From Jezberella montanilacus (lineage in GTDB: Bacteria; Pseudomonadota; Gammaproteobacteria; Burkholderiales; Burkholderiaceae_B): a stretch of 64,000 bases of DNA. A program made the position numbers and the translations under genes. Under the pieces are notes generated by a model. It was not told where the DNA came from. It did not search any database and was given only the letters and a program-made list of their open reading frames with translations. The first letter of the stretch is position 1, and each line of letters begins with the position of its first letter. The stretch covers positions 186,001-250,000 of the forward strand of contig NZ_PVTV01000013.1 in the NCBI RefSeq assembly GCF_003003055.1. The letters run 5' to 3'. This document shows, piece after piece, positions 8,769 through 16,543 of the stretch.

Positions 8769-9140
8769 ATGGAATTCAGTATCCAGCACGCCAAAGATGC
8801 AAGCTTCAAGCACGACGGCTTGCGTGAGTATTTCGACTATCGTGATTTGGGCATACACAGTGCAACAAAAGGCAAAGCAGTGATGCATGTCATTAAGGCT
8901 GTCAAAGGGACGAATGCCCACGGTGAATGGCATAAACATGAAATCGATATGCAATTGGTTTATGTCTTGAAAGGCTGGGCGATCTTCGAATACGAAGGGC
9001 ATGGACAGCACAAACTCGAAGCGGGCACTTGCGTGCATCAACCTCCGGGCATCCGCCATCGTGAGATTGCACACTCGGACGACGTTGAAATCCTCGAGTT
9101 AGTCGTGCCGGGCGACTTCAAAACTGTAGTGCTCGATTGA
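8769..9140 (+). CDS. Single-domain cupin protein
   Basis: A 123-residue protein with one small beta-barrel. The first cupin motif is seen in NAHGEWHKHEIDMQLVYVLKG, with His residues for metal binding. The second is in AGTCVHQPPGIRHREIAHSDD. A strong Shine-Dalgarno (AGAGGAAG) lies before the ATG. Such proteins may be enzymes (dioxygenases, isomerases) or small-molecule sensors; the sequence does not decide. The gene is separated from the upstream hydrolase by a hairpin. Confidence 0.8.
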   Translation: MEFSIQHAKDASFKHDGLREYFDYRDLGIHSATKGKAVMHVIKAVKGTNAHGEWHKHEIDMQLVYVLKGWAIFEYEGHGQHKLEAGTCVHQPPGIRHREIAHSDDVEILELVVPGDFKTVVLD

Positions 9141-9229
9141 TAAGTATCTAAAGACACGAAACCATTAGTTACAAAATAAACTCGGTCTACGTATTGAAGT
9201 CTGCGATCGGAACTATCTAAAATCCCAAA

Positions 9230-9451
9230 ATGGAAATCAGACTTGCCCGATTAGAAGCCATTATCCCCTCACTCGCAACGCGTGAGGATTTGGCATGCCT
9301 CGAAACCCGCATGAACGCATCGATTAATCGGGTTGAATCAACCCTGCATAGTGAATTGACCAAGCAAACATGGCGCATCGTCGCACTATTGGCTGGCTTA
9401 TTGCCATCACTGTTTGCCGCGGCAGTTTATGTCACCAGATACGCCAACTAA
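9230..9451 (+). CDS. Small coiled-coil membrane protein of unknown function
   Basis: The 73-residue product has an N-terminal heptad-like helix (LARLEAIIPSLATREDLACLETRMNA), then a single hydrophobic helix (about residues 50-68) and a short basic tail. The layout resembles small XhlA/DUF1640-like proteins that form membrane-anchored coiled coils. No clear ribosome site is visible, so expression is uncertain. I cannot assign a function. Confidence 0.5.
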   Translation: MEIRLARLEAIIPSLATREDLACLETRMNASINRVESTLHSELTKQTWRIVALLAGLLPSLFAAAVYVTRYAN

Positions 9452-9493
9452 TTTAAAGCGCCCGCCCACGTACAAGCGGCGATTTTGGTGAAG

Positions 9494-10483
9494 CTATTTC
9501 TGCTCAACACCCGCCTGTTTAACCAGCTCGCCCCAGACTTTGTAGTTGTTCTGAATCAGCGTTGAAAATGCTTGGGGACTTGCGCTGGTGACGACCTCGG
9601 CACCGAGTGCTTCAAGCTTTTCGGTGACGTCGGGGTCTTTCAAAATAATATTGATCTGATCGTGTAGTTTTTGCACGATTACGGGATCAGTCCCTTTCGG
9701 TGCAACAAAGCCAAGCCAGGCTCCCATATTAAAGTCGCTGACGCCTTGCTCTTCAAGTGTCGGTATTGAGGGGTCTAATCTGGCACGCTGGTGCGTGCTC
9801 ACCCCAACCGCATTCAACCGGCCCGACTTAACATGAGGCAAAGTCGAAACCAAAGTGTCAAAGGTCATATCGACGTTACCGCCAATGACATCCTGTTGTG
9901 ATTGACTGCTACCGGTATAGGGGACATGGGTGATCTTGGTTTGTGTTTTGACCATCAACATCGCCATCAGCAAATGGCTGGTTGTCCCCACCCCGATCGA
10001 CGAATAGTTGAGCTTATCGGGGTTAGCCTTCGCAAAGTCTGTCAGCTTCTGCAAGGTATCGAGCCCCTTGGTTTTGTTTGTTACCAACAAAAAGGGCAGC
10101 CAAGACGTCTGACCGATCGGGTCAAAGTCATTTAAAGCGTCGTAATTAGTGACTTTGTAAATATGTGGGTTGATGCCTAAAGGGCCTGACGCTGACAGTG
10201 CTAGCGTATAGCCATCGGCCTTGGACTTGGCAAGCTCGGCTAAGGCTAAGCCGCCACCAGCCCCAGGTTTGTTTTTGATGATGACAGGCTGGCCCAGATC
10301 CCGATTAAGTTTTTCACCAATAATTCGTGCAATGGAATCTGTTGACGTGCCTGGAGGAAACCCGACAAGAATAGAAATGGGCTTGTCCGGATAAACCTGT
10401 GACAATGCCGTGCTGGCAAGCATCACCGACAGCAGGGCCAGCGCGGCTGTTGAGACAAACTTTCTTGTGAGCTTAATGATCAT
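9494..10483 (-). CDS. Bug/TctC-family extracytoplasmic binding protein
   Basis: The 329-residue product has a signal peptide (AALALLSVMLASTALSQ) and the family signature YPDKPISILVGFPPGTSTD, followed by KNKPGAGGG. Bug proteins bind carboxylates or related small metabolites in the periplasm. They normally serve the TctAB membrane pair or act as orphans. Here the start codon is only three bases past the stop of a TRAP large permease, so it should be the last gene of that transporter operon. The ligand is unknown, but it should match the catabolic genes upstream in the cluster. Confidence 0.9.
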   Translation of the reverse strand: MIIKLTRKFVSTAALALLSVMLASTALSQVYPDKPISILVGFPPGTSTDSIARIIGEKLNRDLGQPVIIKNKPGAGGGLALAELAKSKADGYTLALSASGPLGINPHIYKVTNYDALNDFDPIGQTSWLPFLLVTNKTKGLDTLQKLTDFAKANPDKLNYSSIGVGTTSHLLMAMLMVKTQTKITHVPYTGSSQSQQDVIGGNVDMTFDTLVSTLPHVKSGRLNAVGVSTHQRARLDPSIPTLEEQGVSDFNMGAWLGFVAPKGTDPVIVQKLHDQINIILKDPDVTEKLEALGAEVVTSASPQAFSTLIQNNYKVWGELVKQAGVEQK

Positions 10484-10486
10484 GAT

Positions 10487-11977
10487 TTATTTAAAGTTTT
10501 TCATCATTTGAGCACTATTATCCTGACCGTCAGTGTCATCTTCACTATCGTTGCTCAGGTCCTTGGGCACTTCGATCTGCACGGAGTTCAGGTCAATTAC
10601 TTTGGGTTTATCCACAAAAATCGTTACCGTCTGTGGGACGAAAATCACGATAACAACCAGTACAAGCTGTAACAGGACGAAGGGGATGGAGCCAAGATAA
10701 ATGTCTTTGGATAAAACCTTTCTGGGCAGTGTCCCGTCTTTGAAGATCTGATCTGCGGCACCACGCAGATAGAACAGCGCAAAACCAAACGGCGGATGCA
10801 TGAAACTCGTTTGCATATTGACGCATAACAGCACACCAAACCAGATCATATCGATGCCGAGCTTATTTGCGACCGGCGCCAACATGGGCAGAATGATGAA
10901 TGCGATTTCAAAGAAATCCAGAAAAAATGCCAGAAAGAACACGAAAAGATTGACCGCCACCAGGAACCCTATCTGACCACCTGGCAAACCAGAGAGCATG
11001 TGTTCAATCCAGATTGCGCCATCAACGCCTTGAAACACCAGCGAGAAAACACGCGAACCGATCAGAATGAAAACCACCATGGCTGTAATGCGCATGGTGC
11101 CTGTAATCCCGTTTTTGATGATGTCCCAGTTCAAGCGACGATGAAAGGCGGCCAACAAGATGGCACCTACAGCGCCCATTGCGCCAGCTTCAGTTGGTGT
11201 CGCAACGGCAGTGTCCATCCCAGGCAATCCACCCATACTGCCCAAGACCGCGAAAATAAGTAGCGCAGAGGGGATAATCCCACGCAGGCATTTTTTCCAC
11301 AGTAGCCATCCTCGCAACTCAATTGCCTCTCTCGGGATGCCGGGCAAATAAGACGGTTTCACGCGGCTCAAGATAAAGGTATAGAGCATGAAAATGCCGA
11401 CCTGAAGGATCGATGGCCCCCAGGCGCCTTTGTACATATCCCCAACTGAGCGCCCAAGTTGATCGGCCATCACCACCAACACTAAGGATGGCGGAACGAG
11501 CTGAGTGATGGTGCCCGAGGCCGCCAACACCCCGGTGGCATAACGCATGTTGTAGCCATAACGCATCATGACAGGCAGCGAAATCATGGCCATCGCAATC
11601 ACCTGCCCGGCAACCGTACCCGTGATCGCGCCGAGAATAAAGCCCACAATAATGACCGAGTAGCCGAGGCCGCCACGAACCGGGCCAAACAGCTGTCCCA
11701 TCGAATCCAGCATATCCTCAGCAAGACCACACTTCTCCAGGACTGCCCCCATCAGCGTAAAGAAAGGGATAGCCAGCAGAAGGTCGTTCGTCAGAATACT
11801 AAAGACATTCAAGGGCAAGTTGTACATAAAGCTAGCGGGAAACCAGCCCATGTAAATGGCGATAGCTGCCGAGATCAATCCCAGGGCAGATAGTGAAAAC
11901 GCCACCGGAAAGCCGATCAACATGATGAAAACTAAACCCGCAAACATAAGCGGGGCAAAGGTCTGCATGCTCATCAT
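10487..11977 (-). CDS. TRAP transporter large permease (DctM family)
   Basis: A 496-residue, roughly 12-helix membrane protein with DctM signatures: GFPVAFSLS, FFTLMGAVLEKCGLAEDML, GTVAGQVIAMAMISLPVMM and TQLVPPSLVLVVMADQLG. It is the ion-coupled permease of a TRAP transporter, of the mannitol/chloroaromatic subgroup. It is longer than the usual ~430 residues because of a charged C-terminal tail (PKDLSNDSEDDTDGQDNSAQ). The start overlaps the DctQ stop by four bases (ATGA). No DctP or TAXI binding protein gene is in the cluster. Confidence 0.92.
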   Translation of the reverse strand: MMSMQTFAPLMFAGLVFIMLIGFPVAFSLSALGLISAAIAIYMGWFPASFMYNLPLNVFSILTNDLLLAIPFFTLMGAVLEKCGLAEDMLDSMGQLFGPVRGGLGYSVIIVGFILGAITGTVAGQVIAMAMISLPVMMRYGYNMRYATGVLAASGTITQLVPPSLVLVVMADQLGRSVGDMYKGAWGPSILQVGIFMLYTFILSRVKPSYLPGIPREAIELRGWLLWKKCLRGIIPSALLIFAVLGSMGGLPGMDTAVATPTEAGAMGAVGAILLAAFHRRLNWDIIKNGITGTMRITAMVVFILIGSRVFSLVFQGVDGAIWIEHMLSGLPGGQIGFLVAVNLFVFFLAFFLDFFEIAFIILPMLAPVANKLGIDMIWFGVLLCVNMQTSFMHPPFGFALFYLRGAADQIFKDGTLPRKVLSKDIYLGSIPFVLLQLVLVVIVIFVPQTVTIFVDKPKVIDLNSVQIEVPKDLSNDSEDDTDGQDNSAQMMKNFK

Positions 11978-12513
11978 TGCAAGGGCCTCTCGTAGGTCAA
12001 ATCCATCTCATATTGACCAAGTAGCCAGCCAATCCGCTTGATCAGCTCTGACCACCCTTGCAGCCAAACCAGAGTAAACCCCAGAGGCAACATCAAAACA
12101 ACGGGCCAGCGGATCAAACCACCTGTGTTACTCGACATTTCACCCGACAGGTACATGCCCCAAAACATCGGCCACGACAGGTAGGCAAAAATCGCCATAG
12201 CAGGGAGCAAAAACAGCACTAATCCAAAAATGTCGATCCATATCCGCTTTGTGCTTGATAAGGTTCCATAGATCACATCAACGCGAACGTGCTCGTTGAC
12301 CCGAAAAACCTGAGCTGCACCCAGCATGACGCAAGCAGTAAACAAATACCACTGGATCTCAATCCATGCATTAGAGCTGTAACTAAATGTGTACCGAACG
12401 ATGGCATTCAGTGCGCTGATAAAAACGCACAGGATGACTGACCACTTGGCGATCATGGCAAAAAAATTATTCACTGCATCAATGAAGTGCGCGAAGGTAA
12501 AAAAAGGTTTCAT
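11974..12513 (-). CDS. TRAP transporter small permease (DctQ family)
   Basis: A 179-residue protein with four hydrophobic helices. It carries the DctQ-type features NAIVRYTFSYSSNAWIEIQW and VNEHVRVDVIYG. It should form the small membrane subunit that partners the DctM protein encoded with a four-base overlap. It lies 92 bp downstream of the first Bug gene of the cluster and could share its transcript. Confidence 0.9.
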   Translation of the reverse strand: MKPFFTFAHFIDAVNNFFAMIAKWSVILCVFISALNAIVRYTFSYSSNAWIEIQWYLFTACVMLGAAQVFRVNEHVRVDVIYGTLSSTKRIWIDIFGLVLFLLPAMAIFAYLSWPMFWGMYLSGEMSSNTGGLIRWPVVLMLPLGFTLVWLQGWSELIKRIGWLLGQYEMDLTYERPLQ

Positions 12514-12605
12514 GGCAATCCATAAAAAACAACCGTCTGGCGAATTGCCAAAACGGCTATTTACACTTGCAAGATGAGAATGATACCTAAAAGCTCATAG
12601 ACCCA

Positions 12606-13577
12606 TCATTCAATGGGTTCTACGCCAGCCTTTTTAACCATTTCCGCAACTTGAACATCAGACTTTTTAAGCACTTCAGCAAACTCAGCGTTGCTAAGGA
12701 TTTTGACTTCAACCCCTTGTTTAGCCAGTCGCTCTTGTACCGCAGGATTTTGCATTGCCTTAACTGTTGCAGCTTGAATTTTGTCTAAAACAGGGGCTGG
12801 TGTACCAGCGGGCGCGAGCAAACCGAACCAGGAACTCACCGCGTACCCGGGCAAGCCTGACTCTGCAATGGTTAGTACCTCGGGCAAGAATCGTGACCGC
12901 TCCGCAGCGGTCACAGCAATCAATTTAACTCGCTTATCGTCCTTAAAGCCCAAGGCGACAATGTTGGCCGAGATGGTTGCCAGTGAGCGTCCAGTGATGA
13001 CTTCCATTACGGCTTCACCAGTAGATTTGGTCGGGATGTGTTCCATTTTCAACCCAGCCAGTCCTGCAAAATAAGCCATGGAGAGATGGGTAATGCTGCC
13101 ATTGCCAGCTGAGGAGTAGTTGTACTTGCCTGGATCCGCTTTGACCATTTTGATCAAGTCAGCCACTGTGTTGACAGGCGAGTTACCAGGGACAATCAAA
13201 ACATAACCAACTTCACCCGTATACGCGGCAGGCACTAAGGCAGTCAGCGGATCGTAGGGCAGATTTTTGTAAACATACTTGGCAATTAAGTGACCAGCCG
13301 CCGCCATATCCAAGGTCTGCCCGTCCGGTGCCGCGCGAGCGACCAGCGTTGTACCGATCACACCGCCCGCACCGGCTTTGTTCTCAACAACCACCGTTTG
13401 ACCCAGCGCCTGACCCAGTTCGCTGCTGATGCTTCTGGCCATCAAATCTTGTGCCGCGCCTGCAGCAAAAGGCACAATCAAACGTGTCACTTTATCTTGG
13501 GCTTGTGCACCCGACAGACCAAACAACATCAGCCATACAGAAAAAAAATACCGGCTACTGCTTGACACATAACGCAT
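12606..13577 (-). CDS. Bug/TctC-family extracytoplasmic binding protein
   Basis: A second Bug-type protein, 323 residues, with an export signal ending in LSGAQAQ. The ligand-binding beginnings are KVTRLIVPFAAGAAQD and ENKAGAGGVIGTT. It differs clearly from the protein encoded at 9494, so the two are not a recent duplication. It lies between the BKACE gene and dctQ. Either it captures the catabolic substrate for the TRAP permeases, or it is an orphan sensor or binding protein. The ligand is unknown. Confidence 0.88.
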   Translation of the reverse strand: MRYVSSSSRYFFSVWLMLFGLSGAQAQDKVTRLIVPFAAGAAQDLMARSISSELGQALGQTVVVENKAGAGGVIGTTLVARAAPDGQTLDMAAAGHLIAKYVYKNLPYDPLTALVPAAYTGEVGYVLIVPGNSPVNTVADLIKMVKADPGKYNYSSAGNGSITHLSMAYFAGLAGLKMEHIPTKSTGEAVMEVITGRSLATISANIVALGFKDDKRVKLIAVTAAERSRFLPEVLTIAESGLPGYAVSSWFGLLAPAGTPAPVLDKIQAATVKAMQNPAVQERLAKQGVEVKILSNAEFAEVLKKSDVQVAEMVKKAGVEPIE

Positions 13578-13645
13578 GAAAGACCTCGGTTGTTTGGGGT
13601 TGCACTGTTGAGCGCTTAAAAAGTGTTGGCTTAGTTCGATGAAGG

Positions 13646-14578
13646 CTAGAAAGCCACGTTATTGCCACCCTTCAGTGCGAGAATGTTGCGGGCCTCGTCT
13701 GGTGTTGCAACTTCAAAGTTCAGCGCTTCAAGAATCGTTCTAATCCGCGAAACCTGCTCTGCGCTGGAGACTGCCAGTTGGCCTGGTCCCATCCACAAGG
13801 AATCTTCCAGACCCACGCGAACATGCGAACCCATTGCTGCACCGATGGTCGCCAAAGGAATCTGATTACGCCCTGCGCCGAGGATAGACCATTGGTAGCT
13901 ATCACCAAAAAGGCGGTCTGCCGTGCGACGCATATGCATCAGATCTTCGGGATGAGGACCAATACCGCCCAGAATCCCGTAGACGGTCTGCACAAAGATG
14001 GGGCCTGTCACCAACCCCCGCTCAGCAAAATGTGCGAGGTTATATAAATGACTAACGTCGTAGCATTCAAATTCAAAGCGAGTGCCGTTTTCAGTCCCTT
14101 TGCGAAGAATCGTCTCGATGTCTTTATAAGTATTTTTAAACACCAGATCACGACTGTTTTCCAGATGCTGCCTTTCCCACTCATGCTTGAACTCTTTAAA
14201 CCTGCCGAGCATAGGAAAAAGACCAAAGTTCATCGAACCCATGTTCAAAGAGGCGACCTCTGGCATAAACGTCATCGCCGGACGCATGCGCTCTTCAACC
14301 GTCATGTGCGGGCTGCCACCAGTCGTCAGATTGATTACTGCATTGGTTGCTGCTTTGATTTGCTTCAAAAACGGCAAGAAAAAGGCGGGGTCCTGGGTTG
14401 GTTTTCCATCTTTCGGATCGCGCGCGTGCAAATGCAAGATCGCTGCACCAGCATTCGCTGCATCAATCGCCGCGGTGGCGATTTCATCTGCTGTGCAGGG
14501 TAAGTAGGGCGACATGGAGGGGGTATGAATCGCGCCTGTCGGGGCGCAAGTGATGATAACTTTACGAGCTGATGCCAT
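13646..14578 (-). CDS. Beta-keto acid cleavage enzyme (BKACE family)
   Basis: BKACE enzymes condense a beta-keto acid with acetyl-CoA and split it to acetoacetate and a new acyl-CoA. The family founder acts on 3-keto-5-aminohexanoate. The 310-residue product has the zinc histidines in ILHLHARD (His49, His51), the active-site segment FECYDVSH, and GLEDSLWMGPG near the C-terminus. Next to it is an HPVNPP-type dehydrogenase, which could make the beta-keto substrate. That pairing resembles the dehydrocarnitine route, but the true substrate is not shown by the sequence. Confidence 0.9.
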   Translation of the reverse strand: MASARKVIITCAPTGAIHTPSMSPYLPCTADEIATAAIDAANAGAAILHLHARDPKDGKPTQDPAFFLPFLKQIKAATNAVINLTTGGSPHMTVEERMRPAMTFMPEVASLNMGSMNFGLFPMLGRFKEFKHEWERQHLENSRDLVFKNTYKDIETILRKGTENGTRFEFECYDVSHLYNLAHFAERGLVTGPIFVQTVYGILGGIGPHPEDLMHMRRTADRLFGDSYQWSILGAGRNQIPLATIGAAMGSHVRVGLEDSLWMGPGQLAVSSAEQVSRIRTILEALNFEVATPDEARNILALKGGNNVAF

Positions 14579-14627
14579 GGTGTCTCTCTCTTATTGTGAT
14601 GTCTTTTAAAAAATACTTACCCCGTCC

Positions 14628-15569
14628 TTATTTACCAATATCCCGATCTGCTGCTTTTTTATGGGCCGCAAGTGCCATGAGCCTGCGATCACGCCACATT
14701 CGCCGATCCAGCAATTTGTCTGCGTCGAGATATTGACGCCGCTCAGCCTCTAGCTTCGCGACCACTTCATCCGACCAAGGCTCAGTCGAAGTTTGTTCTT
14801 TGGAGATCGACTCGAACATAGGGCCATAGCGCTTGGCGTAATCGGCAATACCGCCAGGTGCATTCAAATCTATGGTCTCAAACGGGCCCATAAATGCCCA
14901 TCTCAAGCCTAACCCATCTTTGATGGTCACATCAAGACCTTCTGCATCCACGTACCCCTGTTCAACTAGCCTCACCGCTTCGCGCAATAAGGCGCCTTGC
15001 AGTCGGTTCAAAATGAAACCCTCCAACTCTTTATGAATTTTGACGGGCTTCTGGCCTGTGCTTTCCATGACATCCCAGGTTTTTTGCACGGTCTGCGCAT
15101 CGGTCCAGGGTGCACCACAAATTTCAACGACGGGTACAAAACAGGGAGGGTTAACAGGATGGGCGATCACGCAACGCGCCCGACCAGGTAAATCTTCGGT
15201 GAAAGCGGAGGCAGGGATGCTTGAGGTCGAACTTGCCAGAACAGTCGTTGCCGAGACGAGCTTATCCATCCTGGCAAAGATCTCTTTCTTGATCTCGAGC
15301 TTTTCGGGCAAACTCTCTTGCACGTACTCAGCGCCTTCGAGCGCGTCTTCAAGTTTGTCGAATCCTTTTATTCTTGCAAGCAAGGCAGCAGCAGGTTCAT
15401 CGATCAAACCGGCCTGATGCAAATCATTGAGTTGCTCAGCGATTAGCGGCATGGCCTTTGCTGTTGCTTCGGCGAAACCATCCCACAGCCTCACCTCATG
15501 CTTACCGCGGGCAAACACGATCGCCCAAGCTTGTCCGATTAATCCTGTGCCTATTACCGCAATTCTCAT
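14628..15569 (-). CDS. 3-hydroxyacyl-CoA dehydrogenase-like (L-gulonate/carnitine dehydrogenase type)
   Basis: A 313-residue NAD-dependent dehydrogenase with the Rossmann motif GTGLIGQAWA (7-16) and the active-site motif AHPVNPPCFVPVVE. HPVNPP is typical of the branch acting on free 3-hydroxy acids (gulonate 3-dehydrogenase, lambda-crystallin, carnitine dehydrogenase) rather than CoA esters. Lying 49 bp upstream of the BKACE gene, it probably oxidises a 3-hydroxy acid to the 3-keto acid that BKACE cleaves. The C-terminal 50 residues are basic and helical. Confidence 0.85.
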   Translation of the reverse strand: MRIAVIGTGLIGQAWAIVFARGKHEVRLWDGFAEATAKAMPLIAEQLNDLHQAGLIDEPAAALLARIKGFDKLEDALEGAEYVQESLPEKLEIKKEIFARMDKLVSATTVLASSTSSIPASAFTEDLPGRARCVIAHPVNPPCFVPVVEICGAPWTDAQTVQKTWDVMESTGQKPVKIHKELEGFILNRLQGALLREAVRLVEQGYVDAEGLDVTIKDGLGLRWAFMGPFETIDLNAPGGIADYAKRYGPMFESISKEQTSTEPWSDEVVAKLEAERRQYLDADKLLDRRMWRDRRLMALAAHKKAADRDIGK

Positions 15570-15578
15570 GTTTGTCTC

Positions 15579-16364
15579 TTAACTTAGTTTTTGGGTGTAA
15601 CCGTCTACAACGAGCTCTTGGCCATTAATGTATCGGGCAGCGTCGGTTGCTGCAAATAAGGCCATGTTGGCGATATCAGTCACTGTCACCAGGCACCCCA
15701 TTGCAGCCTGAGTTTCGTAGATCTTCGCGATCTCCTCAACGGGCGCGCCAAGCGTGTGCGCCTTCGCCTCAATCACGGCTCGAATTCGAGGGCCGTCGAC
15801 AGCGCCGGGCAGGATGGCGTTGACTCGAATCCCAAAAGGACCAAGCTCAAGGGCTAATGATTTGGTAAAGCCGATAACGCCCCATTTTGAGGCGGCGTAG
15901 GCGCTTCGCCCCGGAAAACCGAGATGGCCAGCCGCCGAGGACAGATTAATCATACTGGCTCGCTGCGCCTGCTTTAGTCGCGGCACGGCCTGCCTGGCGC
16001 ACAAGAACTGCCCAGTCAGGTTAATCGCGAGGGTTTTGTTCCAGTCGGCCAGCGCGAGGTCTTCGACCATGCCAGTCGGGCCTGCAATACCCGCATTATT
16101 GATCATCACATCCAAGCCGCCAAGATGGGTATCAACAGCCTGAAATAAGCTCGCCACGCTGGCTTCATCAGACACATCTGCTTGCAAGCCTGTCAGGCCT
16201 GGCAAGTCTGAAAGCATTTGGCTCAAAGCAACCTGATCGACATCACAAATTAATACCTTTGCGCCATTTTGAGCAAAACCTTCAGCGATCGCGCGACCGA
16301 TACCGTTTGCACCCGCAGTCACGACCACGCGTTTACCAGCTAAAGATTGGTCTTTTAAAAACAT
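15579..16364 (-). CDS. SDR-family NAD(P)-dependent oxidoreductase
   Basis: A classical short-chain dehydrogenase of 261 residues. It shows the cofactor loop TAGANGIGRAIAEG, the NNAG stretch (MINNAGIAGPTG), the catalytic Ser in INLSSAAG and the YAASK pair. It is the first gene of the leftward cluster, ending nine bases before the dehydrogenase start. It may oxidise an upstream alcohol of the same pathway. Substrate unknown. Confidence 0.88.
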   Translation of the reverse strand: MFLKDQSLAGKRVVVTAGANGIGRAIAEGFAQNGAKVLICDVDQVALSQMLSDLPGLTGLQADVSDEASVASLFQAVDTHLGGLDVMINNAGIAGPTGMVEDLALADWNKTLAINLTGQFLCARQAVPRLKQAQRASMINLSSAAGHLGFPGRSAYAASKWGVIGFTKSLALELGPFGIRVNAILPGAVDGPRIRAVIEAKAHTLGAPVEEIAKIYETQAAMGCLVTVTDIANMALFAATDAARYINGQELVVDGYTQKLS

Positions 16365-16543
16365 GTCTGCCCCCTTTATTTTTTATCTTGTATTCGAGAA
16401 TCATAACAATATCCTCTGTTGGCTTTTGCTACGCCTCGTCGGTTAGCCCATGTAGAATTCAATACATACCTGACTCAAATCGCGGCCCTGACCAAACGGC
16501 TTACAACGCTTGAAGGACTCGGCCTCACCGGAGCCTTTACAAA

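Noticed and set aside
14048-14503. Long open frame antisense to the BKACE gene
   Set aside because: It lies wholly inside a well-supported gene and has no family motifs or ribosome site.
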